Below are positions 13,788 to 20,786 of a stretch of 27,795 nucleotides of DNA, in pieces. The stretch spans positions 1 to 27,795 of the forward strand of contig DAIDTM010000335.1 in NCBI GenBank assembly GCA_027457205.1. Reading direction: 5' to 3'. Source of the DNA: Anaerolineae bacterium (GTDB lineage: Bacteria; Chloroflexota; Anaerolineae; UBA4142). Every line of letters starts with the position of its first letter. Position 1 is the stretch's first letter. The notes under the pieces are model-generated. The model ran no database searches and was not told where the DNA came from. It was given only the letters and a program-made list of their open reading frames with translations. Made by a program: the position numbers and the translations under genes.

Positions 13788-15644
13788 ATGAAATTCCAAA
13801 TCACCTTTCTCCCTCAAAACATTATTACCCACGCGCCGGAAGGGACGACGGTCTTCAACGCGGCGAACTGGGCTGGCTTGGCGATCGACAGCACGTGCGG
13901 CGGACGCGGCACGTGCGGCAAATGCAAGGTGCGGATGCTCGCCGGCGCAAACTCGATCACCGACGCCGACCGCAAGTATTTGACGAAAGAGGAACTCACG
14001 GACGGCTGGCGGCTGTCTTGCCGCGCGCCAATTCATTCCGAAAGCATTGCTCAAGTGCCGCGCCTGATGACCTCGCCGAAAGCCGCGCTGCTTGGCTACG
14101 GTCGCCACGTCGCCATCGATCCGAACGTCGCAAAAGTTTTCCTTGAATTGTCCGAACCGACGCTGGAAGACCAGCAGCCCGATCTCGCGCGCGTCGTCGC
14201 CGCTTTGGACAAGGAAGGTTACGCGGTGCGCGCCGATCCGGCGGTGTGGCGCGCGCTCCCCAAAATGCTGCGTCAAAACGATTGGCGCGTGACGGCGGTT
14301 GTCGTCGGCGATGAATTGATTGCAGTCGAAGGCGGCGACACGCGCGACCGCGCACACGGACTCGCGCTCGATATCGGTACGACGACCGTGGTGGGCGCGG
14401 TGGTGGACTTGAACACCGGCGCAGTCGCGGCAGTGCAATCGACGCTGAACGGTCAAGCGCCATTTGGCGCGGACGTGATCTCGCGCTCCAGTTATACGAT
14501 GACCGAAGCGGACGGACTTGCCACGCTGCAAACGCGGATTGTCGATACGATCAATACCTTGCTCGATCAACTCCTCGCCGCGTCCGGCGTCGCGCGCGAA
14601 AATATCTACGAAGCGGTCGCGGTTGGCAACACGACGATGCTGCACCTGTTGCTTGGCATCGACCCGGAACCGATTTCCGTTGCGCCGTTCATTCCGGCAA
14701 TTGAAGACGCCGTCACGCTGCCGGCGTCCGAAATCGGTTTGCGACTGCATCCGCAGGCGCGTCTCAGCACGCTGCCGCATCTCGGCGCGTATGTCGGCGC
14801 GGACATTGTCGCCGGCGTGCTTGCCACCGGTCTCGCGCGCGAACGCGACGAAAAACTGCGGCTGTACATCGACGTGGGCACGAACGGCGAAATCGTGCTG
14901 GGTTCGTCGAAGAAAACATTGGCGACCGCTGCGCCGGCGGGTCCGGCATTTGAGGGCGCGCAGATCAAATGCGGAATGCGCGCGAGCGATGGCGCGATCG
15001 AAGGTGTGCAAATCGACGACGACGTGCGTCTGCAAATTATCGACAATGCGCCGCGCCCCATCGGCATTTGCGGATCAGGGTTGGTCGATGCCGTCGCGGA
15101 GTTGGTGCGTGTCGGTCTCGTGGATGCGACGGGCAGACTGATGCGCCCGGCAGACGCGCGCGGGCATTTTTGCGACGCGCTCGTCAATCGTTTGATCGAA
15201 GAGAATGGTGTGCGCGCGTTTCTGCTCAGCGCGCCTGAGGATAACATCGTCCTGACGCAGCCGGACATTCGCGCGCTGCAATTCGCCAAAGGCGCGAGCG
15301 CCGCCGGCGTCGATGTGCTGATGGCGCGGCTCGGCATTACCGCGCAGGACTTGCACGAGGTGCTGCTCGCCGGTTCGTTCGGCTCGTACATCAATCCCGC
15401 GAGCGCGCGCACGATTGGTCTCGTACCCTGGGTGCCGGTCGAGCGTATCGTCGCGGTTGGCAATGCTGCCGGCGAAGGCGCGAAGATCGCACTGCTATCG
15501 TTCCGCGAGCGCGAAGCCGCGAACCGGATTCCGGAATTTATTGAATACGTCGAGTTGTCCGGGCGTCCAGAGTTCAACGATATTTTCACCGAGGCGCTGG
15601 CGTTCCCAACAGCGACGAAGGACGAAAGACGGACGACGGAATAA
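13788..15644 (+). CDS. Corrinoid activation protein (RACo/RamQ-like, ASKHA-domain ferredoxin)
   Basis: A 618-residue reductive activator of corrinoid proteins. The N-terminus is a plant-type [2Fe-2S] domain: Cys37, Cys43, Cys46 (STCGGRGTCGKCKV) and Cys78 (RLSCRAP). A linker follows, then from about residue 185 an ATP-binding ASKHA domain with LALDIGTTTVVGAVVDL, GNTTMLHLLLGIDPEPI and LYIDVGTNGEIVLG, ending in the DUF4445 C-terminal part (VLLAGSFGSYINP, IVAVGNAAGEGAKIALL). RACo uses ATP hydrolysis to raise Co(II) corrinoid to Co(I) when the carrier has been oxidised by accident. It therefore supports the corrinoid protein of this block. The final residues (KDERRTTE) are encoded by GACGAAAGACGGACGA-type repeat units. 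Confidence 0.94.
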   Translation: MKFQITFLPQNIITHAPEGTTVFNAANWAGLAIDSTCGGRGTCGKCKVRMLAGANSITDADRKYLTKEELTDGWRLSCRAPIHSESIAQVPRLMTSPKAALLGYGRHVAIDPNVAKVFLELSEPTLEDQQPDLARVVAALDKEGYAVRADPAVWRALPKMLRQNDWRVTAVVVGDELIAVEGGDTRDRAHGLALDIGTTTVVGAVVDLNTGAVAAVQSTLNGQAPFGADVISRSSYTMTEADGLATLQTRIVDTINTLLDQLLAASGVARENIYEAVAVGNTTMLHLLLGIDPEPISVAPFIPAIEDAVTLPASEIGLRLHPQARLSTLPHLGAYVGADIVAGVLATGLARERDEKLRLYIDVGTNGEIVLGSSKKTLATAAPAGPAFEGAQIKCGMRASDGAIEGVQIDDDVRLQIIDNAPRPIGICGSGLVDAVAELVRVGLVDATGRLMRPADARGHFCDALVNRLIEENGVRAFLLSAPEDNIVLTQPDIRALQFAKGASAAGVDVLMARLGITAQDLHEVLLAGSFGSYINPASARTIGLVPWVPVERIVAVGNAAGEGAKIALLSFREREAANRIPEFIEYVELSGRPEFNDIFTEALAFPTATKDERRTTE

Positions 15645-15667
15645 TTCAGTCCTCCGTCCTCCGTCTG
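15609..15667. repeat. Intergenic GACGA/TCCGTC repeat after the RACo-like gene
   Basis: Units such as ACGAAGGACGAAAGACGG are followed after a short A/T-rich centre by their imperfect complement TCCTCCGTCCTCCGTC. The RACo stop codon (TAA, 15642-15644) lies within it. It is the same style as the spacer at 6191-6234. Confidence 0.5.
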
Positions 15668-15677
15668 GGGTTTTGCA

Positions 15678-16085
15678 ATGCACCTGCTCAACGAAAAATC
15701 AGTTACCGCCAGAGTACTCGACCGCGTGCTTTTGCCGGTCGAAAAAATCAGCAAGCAAGTCGTCTTCGATTGCCGAATGTGCGGGCAGTGTATTCTCCAC
15801 GAGACCGGCTTGACCTGTCCGATGCGCTGCCCGAAAAACGAACGCAACGGACCCTGCGGCGGCGTGCACCCGAACGGAAACTGCGAGGTTTTCCCGGACA
15901 AACCATGCGTGTGGGTGCAGGGCATCGAACGCGCGCAGCGATTGCCGCTGTGGCGCGAACACATCGGCGAGCTGCATCCGCCAGTCGATTGGCGATTGAA
16001 GGACACGTCGTCGTGGATCAACTTGTTCACCGGGCGCGATCAGATACATCCCAAGGGCTGGGATGCAGGCAATGGAAACAAGTGA
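15678..16085 (+). CDS. metV: MetV-like zinc/Fe-S protein (MTHFR C-terminal domain family)
   Basis: A 135-residue Cys-rich protein of the methylenetetrahydrofolate reductase C-terminal family (PF12225). Its core is CRMCGQCILHETGLTCP followed by MRCPKNERNGPCGG and NCEVFPDKPC, giving eight or nine Cys in about 50 residues for a metal or Fe-S site. In acetogens MetV partners MetF and takes part in electron transfer or complex assembly of methylene-H4folate reductase. The MetF gene overlaps its 3' end, so co-translation is likely. In this setting the pair would oxidise methyl-H4folate to methylene-H4folate, or run in reverse for methyl supply. Confidence 0.88.
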   Translation: MHLLNEKSVTARVLDRVLLPVEKISKQVVFDCRMCGQCILHETGLTCPMRCPKNERNGPCGGVHPNGNCEVFPDKPCVWVQGIERAQRLPLWREHIGELHPPVDWRLKDTSSWINLFTGRDQIHPKGWDAGNGNK

Positions 16086-17064
16086 TCGCCCGCTGCGCGC
16101 GGGCAGCCGGCTTGAGCGCGTGCTGCGCGCCGGCTTGTTCGCCGTCACCGCGGAGCTAAATCCACCTGACAGTTCCGATCCACAGCAAGTCTACGACGCT
16201 GCGCTGGTCTTGTCCGAAGTGGCAGATGCGATCAACGCGACCGATGCGTCCGGCGCGAACACGCACATGTCGAGTCTGGGGTTGTGCGCGGTGCTGCTAC
16301 GCGCCGGCTACGAAGTCGTGATGCAAATGTCGTGCCGCGACCGCAACCGCATCGCGCTGCAAGGCGATCTGCTGGGCGCATCCGCGCTCGGCGTGAAGAA
16401 CGTTTTGTGTCTCACCGGCGACGACGTGACCGCGGGCGACCAGCCGGAAGCCAAGCGCGTTTTCGATTTCGATTCGATGCACCTGCTCCGCACCGCAAGA
16501 ATTATGCGGGATCAAGGTATGCTGCTCAGCGGGCGCAAGCTCACCGTGCCGCCGCGCGTTTTCCTCGGCGCAGCCGAAAATCCATTCGCGCCGCCAATCC
16601 GCTGGCGCGCGCAGCGGTTGGCAAAGAAGGTGGAGGCGGGCGCGGACTTTATTCAAACGCAGTACATCTTTGACGTGAACGTCTTTCGCGAGTTTATGGC
16701 GCACGCGCGCGACCTGGGCTTGCCCAAACGAGTCTACATCCTCGCGGGCGTTGGACCTCTCAGGTCGCCGAAAGCCGCCGAGTTTATGCGCGCGCACGTC
16801 CCTGGCGTCGTCATCCCGGATTCGATCATCGAGCGGCTGAAGAAAACGCCGCGCGAACACTGGCAAGAAGAAGGCATGAACATCTGCGTCGAAATCATTC
16901 AGCAGGTGCGCGAGATCGAAGGTGTCGCCGGAGTGCACGTGATGGCGTACCGGCAGGAGCACGTCGTCGCCGAGATCATTCACCGCGCGGGGCTTTTCCC
17001 GCGCATCTCGCCGGCGACCGTCGAAGCGCAGAAAAAATCCGCCTATGCCCCGCTCGCGCGATGA
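16063..17064 (+). CDS. metF: Methylenetetrahydrofolate reductase
   Basis: A 333-residue MetF-type TIM-barrel. Family segments: AVTAELNPPDSSDPQQV near residue 27, ADAINATDASGANTHMSSLG, VVMQMSCRDRNRIALQGDLLGASALGVKNVLCLTGDDV (the conserved folate/FAD-site region) and GADFIQTQYIFDVNVFREF. It interconverts methyl- and methylene-tetrahydrofolate with a flavin. Start is ATG 16063 or ATG 16072, both inside the end of the MetV gene. It overlaps the next gene by 20 bases as well, so MetV, MetF and the UroD-like gene form a tight translational unit. The length and the lack of a C-terminal regulatory domain fit the MetVF type rather than the eukaryotic type. Confidence 0.93.
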   Translation: MQAMETSDRPLRAGSRLERVLRAGLFAVTAELNPPDSSDPQQVYDAALVLSEVADAINATDASGANTHMSSLGLCAVLLRAGYEVVMQMSCRDRNRIALQGDLLGASALGVKNVLCLTGDDVTAGDQPEAKRVFDFDSMHLLRTARIMRDQGMLLSGRKLTVPPRVFLGAAENPFAPPIRWRAQRLAKKVEAGADFIQTQYIFDVNVFREFMAHARDLGLPKRVYILAGVGPLRSPKAAEFMRAHVPGVVIPDSIIERLKKTPREHWQEEGMNICVEIIQQVREIEGVAGVHVMAYRQEHVVAEIIHRAGLFPRISPATVEAQKKSAYAPLAR

Positions 17065-18049
17065 AACGCTCGCGATCCTGCGCGGTCGACGCGTCGCGCG
17101 CCTGCCGGTGTTCAGCGGCTTGCCGAGTCTGACCGCGTCGGGGCTGCAATCCGTGGGTGTGCGTTACAGCGAATCGCACACCGACGCGGCGAAAATGGCG
17201 GCGGCGGCGGCAAGCACGTACGAGTTGTTCGGTTTTGAATCGGCGGTCGTCCCGTTCGATTTGTGCGTCGAAGCGGAAGCGCTCGGCTGCGGCGTCGATT
17301 TTCAAACCGACGTGGAAATCTTTCTCGCGCCGGTGGTCGACAAGCCGCTGGCAACATTCGATGGTAACTTGCCTGAAAACGCGGCGCGTGCGGGACGCAT
17401 TCCGCTGGTGGCAGACGCGATCCGCCGACTAAAAGCCGGCGTGGGGCGCGAGATCGCGATCGGCGCGTGGGTGCCGGGTCCGTTCACGCTGGCGTGGCAG
17501 CTTTTCGGCGCGGACGGATGGCTCGGCGCGTTGCAGGACGCTGACCGCGCGGCGCGAATGCTCGAATCGCTCGCCGATTTTCTCGCGCGGGTCGCCGGGC
17601 ATTATCGCGACGCCGGCGCGGATTTCATCACCGTCCACGAAATGGGCGGCTCGCCGCAGGTGACGGGTCCCGGCAGATTCCACGGACTCGTGCAGCCCGC
17701 GCTGCGGAGATTGCTCAGCGCGATGGAATCGCCCACGGTTTTGAGCGTCTGCGGCGACACGAATGCAATCGTGCGCGATCTCGCCGCGTGCGGCGCGGAT
17801 GCGCTCAACGTCGATCACCGCAACGATCTCGCGCGGACGCGGCGACTGCTCGGACCGCGCGCCGTCCTGCTCGGCAATTTCGATCCGGTCGGCGTCTTGA
17901 GTCAAGGCACGCCCGAGCGCGTTGCAGAAACCGTCGCGGCAATTACGCGAGCCGGCGCGAGCGCGATCTGGTCCGGCTGCGATTTGTATCCGGAGATTCC
18001 GGACGAAAATATGCGCGCGCTGATCGCATCCGCGAATCTTCCCAAATAG
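17045..18049 (+). CDS. UroD/MtaA-family cobamide methyltransferase-like protein with altered zinc site
   Basis: A 334-residue TIM-barrel of the uroporphyrinogen decarboxylase superfamily, in the MtaA/MtbA/CmuA branch rather than HemE. Segments include FGFESAVVPFDLCVEAEALG, AIGAWVPGPFTLAWQLFG, DFITVHEMGGSPQVTGP and LLGNFDPVGVL. MtaA/MtbA proteins bind zinc with H-x-C and a Cys about 76 residues later. Here the Cys residues are present (Cys236 in LSVCGDT and Cys312 in WSGCDLYPEIP), but the His is Ser234 (codon 17744-17746). The protein may transfer methyl groups from a corrinoid or folate to a thiol, or have lost this role. It overlaps MetF by 20 bases and precedes a homocysteine methyltransferase gene. 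Confidence 0.8.
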   Translation: MPRSRDETLAILRGRRVARLPVFSGLPSLTASGLQSVGVRYSESHTDAAKMAAAAASTYELFGFESAVVPFDLCVEAEALGCGVDFQTDVEIFLAPVVDKPLATFDGNLPENAARAGRIPLVADAIRRLKAGVGREIAIGAWVPGPFTLAWQLFGADGWLGALQDADRAARMLESLADFLARVAGHYRDAGADFITVHEMGGSPQVTGPGRFHGLVQPALRRLLSAMESPTVLSVCGDTNAIVRDLAACGADALNVDHRNDLARTRRLLGPRAVLLGNFDPVGVLSQGTPERVAETVAAITRAGASAIWSGCDLYPEIPDENMRALIASANLPK

Positions 18050-18094
18050 AGAAAGAGCCGATTCGCGTGATTCGCGGATCCAACTGGAGACGTA

Positions 18095-18988
18095 ATGGAA
18101 AAAACATTTCTCGACCGACTGAACGCCGGCGAAATCCTCGTCGCCGACGGCGCGACCGGCACCAACTATCAAGCGATGGGAATCGAGATCGGTGTGCCGC
18201 CGGAGGAATGGGTTTTCGATCAGCCGGAGAAGGTACTGGCGCTCCACCGCGCGTTCGTCGATGCCGGCTCGGACATTATCTTGACCGATACGTTCGGCGG
18301 CACGCGCCTGCGGATGCGCGATTCGAAATACGCCGACCGCGCGCCGGAACTCAATCGCCGCGCGGCGGAACTGGCGCGCCAAGCCGCGTTGACGCGCGCA
18401 GGCGTCCTCGTCGCGGGATCGATGGGACCGACCGGGATGCTGATGGAGCCGTTCGGCGAGTTGACGCACGATGCGGCGGCAGATGCCTACGCGGAGCAAG
18501 CCGCCGCGCTGACCGAAGGCGGCGTCGATTTTCTTCTGCTCGAAACGTTCTTTGCGCTCGCCGAAGCGCAAGCCGCAATCGAGGGCGTCCAGCGCGCGAG
18601 CGCGCTGCCGCTCGTCGTCTCGTTCAGTTACGATCAGGGCACGCGCACGATGATGGGACTGGGACCGACCCAAGTCGTCCGAGCGATTGCGCCGCTCGGC
18701 GTCGCCGCGATCGGCGCGAACTGCGGCAAGTCGCTCGACGCGATGGAACAGATCGTCAAGGAAATGGCGGCGCTGAAAACCGGTATTCCGTTGTGGATCA
18801 AACCGAACGCCGGTCTGCCGCGGATGGACGGTGACATCGCGCGCTATGACACCGCGCCGGCGACGATGGCGGAGTACACGACGCGCTATATCGATGCCGG
18901 CGCGCAGATCGTCGGCGGATGCTGCGGCAATTCACCCGCGCACGTCGCCGCGATGGCGCGCGCAGCGAAGCACGCGCAACCAATGTAA
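18095..18988 (+). CDS. Homocysteine S-methyltransferase family protein
   Basis: A 297-residue protein of the homocysteine-binding barrel family (BHMT / MetH N-terminal module). It starts with LNAGEILVADGATGTNYQAMG, has SDIILTDTFGGTRLRM, and holds the zinc ligands Cys210 (IGANCGKS) and Cys276-Cys277 (GGCCGNSP). The family moves a methyl from betaine, methyl-H4folate through a corrinoid, or S-methylmethionine onto homocysteine to make methionine. It lacks folate and cobalamin domains, but a corrinoid protein and folate methyltransferase are encoded in the same block, so a split MetH-like system is possible. GGAG precedes ATG 18095 by about ten bases. It is the last gene before a long non-coding leader. 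Confidence 0.9.
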   Translation: MEKTFLDRLNAGEILVADGATGTNYQAMGIEIGVPPEEWVFDQPEKVLALHRAFVDAGSDIILTDTFGGTRLRMRDSKYADRAPELNRRAAELARQAALTRAGVLVAGSMGPTGMLMEPFGELTHDAAADAYAEQAAALTEGGVDFLLLETFFALAEAQAAIEGVQRASALPLVVSFSYDQGTRTMMGLGPTQVVRAIAPLGVAAIGANCGKSLDAMEQIVKEMAALKTGIPLWIKPNAGLPRMDGDIARYDTAPATMAEYTTRYIDAGAQIVGGCCGNSPAHVAAMARAAKHAQPM

Positions 18989-19043
18989 GCCGTTCGTTAG
19001 GATTCGTTTAAGGAAGCATTACAGGCAACGCGCGTTTCTCCTC

Positions 19044-19073
19044 TTGACATGTACCAGACAATGATGCTACACT
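19044..19073 (+). promoter_or_regulatory. Strong sigma-70 promoter of the ABC importer leader
   Basis: A perfect TTGACA (19044-19049) and TACACT (19068-19073) are spaced by 18 bases. Transcription would begin near 19080, about 367 bases before the first importer gene. Confidence 0.7.
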
Positions 19074-19079
19074 AGCCAG

Positions 19080-19351
19080 CGAAAGTTTAGAATCCCGGCG
19101 CTCGTCGCCGTGTCGATAGCGGCATTCGCGGAAAGTTGCACTCGCTCTTGATCGAGAAAGACGAACATGCAATTGTTACGGGAACCACGATGAGGTGCGC
19201 CTCTTTGACTCGCCGTCGAGTCGATTCAGCCATTCCGACCACCGCACGTCAATCGGCGTACGTTGAATCCGCGCGCTCGAATAGCTCGCGCACGCGCCAC
19301 CACATTTGAATTTTTTCACCGGCAGACGATAACGAATCGCTCTGCCTTTTT
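19080..19351 (+). ncRNA. Structured leader RNA ending in an intrinsic terminator (candidate attenuator, riboswitch or sRNA)
   Basis: The 458-base gap 18989-19446 contains no convincing gene. Downstream of the promoter the transcript can form several hairpins: GAGG/CCTC (19192-19195 with 19200-19203), GACTCG/CGAGTC with loop CCGT (19207-19212 with 19217-19222), a GCGCG-rich hairpin near 19272-19292, and a terminator (19321-19351). Promoter, folded leader, terminator and then a transporter operon is the layout of a transcription attenuator or riboswitch. It does not match the conserved cores I know for cobalamin, SAM, glycine, THF, guanidine or T-box leaders. The alternative is a stand-alone small RNA of about 270 bases. 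Confidence 0.5.
19321..19351 (+). terminator. Intrinsic terminator inside the importer leader
   Basis: GGCAGA-CGAT (19321-19330) pairs with ATCG-(C)-TCTGCC (19336-19346) with one bulged C and loop AACGA, followed at once by TTTTT (19347-19351). It is downstream of the promoter at 19044 and upstream of the first gene, so it must be read through for the importer to be made from that promoter. Confidence 0.7.
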
Positions 19352-19364
19352 GCATTCTCCGCTT

Positions 19365-19389
19365 GAGGAGGTGATTGCCTATGGATTAG
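19365..19389 (+). other. Two-codon ORF (ATG GAT TAG) with a near-perfect Shine-Dalgarno
   Basis: GAGGAGGTGAT (19365-19375) matches the anti-SD over ten or eleven bases and lies at normal distance from ATG 19381. The ORF is ATG-GAT-TAG only. Codons continue without another stop into ATG 19447 of the lipoprotein gene, 22 codons later and in the same frame. It may act as a minimal ribosome-stalling or coupling element. Confidence 0.45.
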
Positions 19390-19446
19390 CCAACCCGTAT
19401 CGTTTACTTTGACACTCAGAAAAGCCAATTTTTCGGGAGGAGAAGA

Positions 19447-20721
19447 ATGTTCGAAAATCGAAAACGCATTGCGTTACTGATGTTGATCCTCGCTCTCGTG
19501 GTGATCGCGGCAGCCTGCGCGCCCGCGCCGACACCGGCGCCGACGGCGGCTCCGCCCACGGCAGCTCCGGCGCAACCGACCAGCGCACCCGCACCAACCA
19601 CCGCTCCCGCGCCGACCAGCGCGCCAGCACCAACCACCGCGCCAGCTCCGACTTCCGCGCCGGCAGCAACTACCGCGCCGACCGCAGCCACAACGAGTAT
19701 GGACGCGTTGGTCGCCGCAGCCAAAGCAGAAGGTCAATTGACCGTTATCGCGTTGCCGCACGACTGGTGCGATTATGGCGATATGATCAGCCAGTTCAAA
19801 GCCAAGTACGGACTCACCGTCAACGAACTCAACCCGAACGGTTCGTCGGGTGAAGAGTTGCAAGCCATCGTCGCCAACAAAGACAACAAAGGACCTCAAG
19901 CACCTGACGTGGTCGATGTGGGCTTGGGCTTTGGTCCACAAATGGTCAGCCAGGGACTGGTCACCCCATACAAAGTATCGACCTGGGACACGATTCCCGC
20001 CAGTGCCAAAGATGCCAATGGCTACTGGTACGGTGACTATTACGGCGTGATGGCGTTCGAGGTCAACTCGGACGTGATCAAAACCCCACCGCAAGACTGG
20101 CCCGATCTGCTGAAACCGGACTATAAGAACGCGGTCGCGCTCTCCGGCGATCCGCGCAGCGCTGCTCAAGCCATTCAAGCAGTGTTCGCCGCCGGTCTCT
20201 CCGCCGATAAGGGAGACATCGCTGGCGCCGGGCAAGCCGGGCTGAATTTCTTCTCGCAGCTGAACAAAGCGGGTAACTTCGTTCCCGTCATCGGCAAGAC
20301 CGGCACCGTGGCGAAAGGCGAAACACCGATCTCGCTCACGTGGGACTATCTCTCGCTCGCCGATGCGGACACGCTCAAGGGCAATCCCAAGATCACGACC
20401 GTCGTGCCCACGAGCGGCGTCGTCGCCGGCGTCTACATCCAGGCGATCAGCGCGTATGCGCCGCACCCGAACGCCGCCAAGCTCTGGATGGAGTACCTCT
20501 ACTCGAATGAAGGACAGTTGACCTGGCTGAAGGGTTACTGCCACCCCATTCGTTACAACGACCTGGCGTCCAAGAACCTGATTCCGGCTGACCTCGCGGC
20601 AAAGTTGCCGCCGGCGGCAAACTACGCCAAAGCCGTTTTCCCGACCCTGGACCAGCAAGCCGCCTACAAAGACATCATCACCAAGAGCTGGGACAGCGTC
20701 GTCGGCGCGAATGTGAAATAG
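19447..20721 (+). CDS. ABC importer substrate-binding lipoprotein (SBP family 6-like)
   Basis: A 424-residue secreted lipoprotein. Residues 1-24 are a signal peptide (FENRKRIALLMLILALVVI) ending at AAAC, a slightly atypical lipobox. An Ala/Pro/Thr linker of about 60 residues follows, made of APAPTT/APAPTS units. From about residue 88 the binding domain starts (DALVAAAKAEGQLTVIALP) in the manner of iron(III), spermidine or 2-aminoethylphosphonate binders; DVVDVGLGFGPQMVSQGLV and YYGVMAFEVNSDVI fit. The ligand is not identifiable. Start: ATG 19447 with GGGAGGAG upstream. It is the first gene of a complete importer, preceded by the long leader described separately and separated from the permease by a strong hairpin. 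Confidence 0.92.
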   Translation: MFENRKRIALLMLILALVVIAAACAPAPTPAPTAAPPTAAPAQPTSAPAPTTAPAPTSAPAPTTAPAPTSAPAATTAPTAATTSMDALVAAAKAEGQLTVIALPHDWCDYGDMISQFKAKYGLTVNELNPNGSSGEELQAIVANKDNKGPQAPDVVDVGLGFGPQMVSQGLVTPYKVSTWDTIPASAKDANGYWYGDYYGVMAFEVNSDVIKTPPQDWPDLLKPDYKNAVALSGDPRSAAQAIQAVFAAGLSADKGDIAGAGQAGLNFFSQLNKAGNFVPVIGKTGTVAKGETPISLTWDYLSLADADTLKGNPKITTVVPTSGVVAGVYIQAISAYAPHPNAAKLWMEYLYSNEGQLTWLKGYCHPIRYNDLASKNLIPADLAAKLPPAANYAKAVFPTLDQQAAYKDIITKSWDSVVGANVK

Positions 20722-20734
20722 CGTTCTCACCTCG

Positions 20735-20759
20735 CCCTCCCCCGCGCGGCGGGGGAGGG
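20735..20759 (+). terminator. Strong stem-loop between lipoprotein and permease genes
   Basis: CCCTCCCCC (20735-20743) pairs perfectly with GGGGGAGGG (20751-20759) around a 7-base loop. There is no T-run, so full termination is unlikely. In binding-protein importers such a hairpin usually protects the upstream mRNA or cuts read-through, giving more binding protein than permease. Confidence 0.6.
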
Positions 20760-20786
20760 TCTGGGAGAGGATTGGAGTGTCTCAAT

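Noticed and set aside
19205..19346. Guanidine-II (mini-ykkC) riboswitch, because the terminator loop contains ACGA
   Set aside because: Only one loop holds ACGR, it is in a 5-base loop of a terminator, and no second matching hairpin lies at the right distance.
19080..19351. Cobalamin, SAM, glycine, THF or T-box leader
   Set aside because: None of the conserved core strings I know for these classes is present in the leader.
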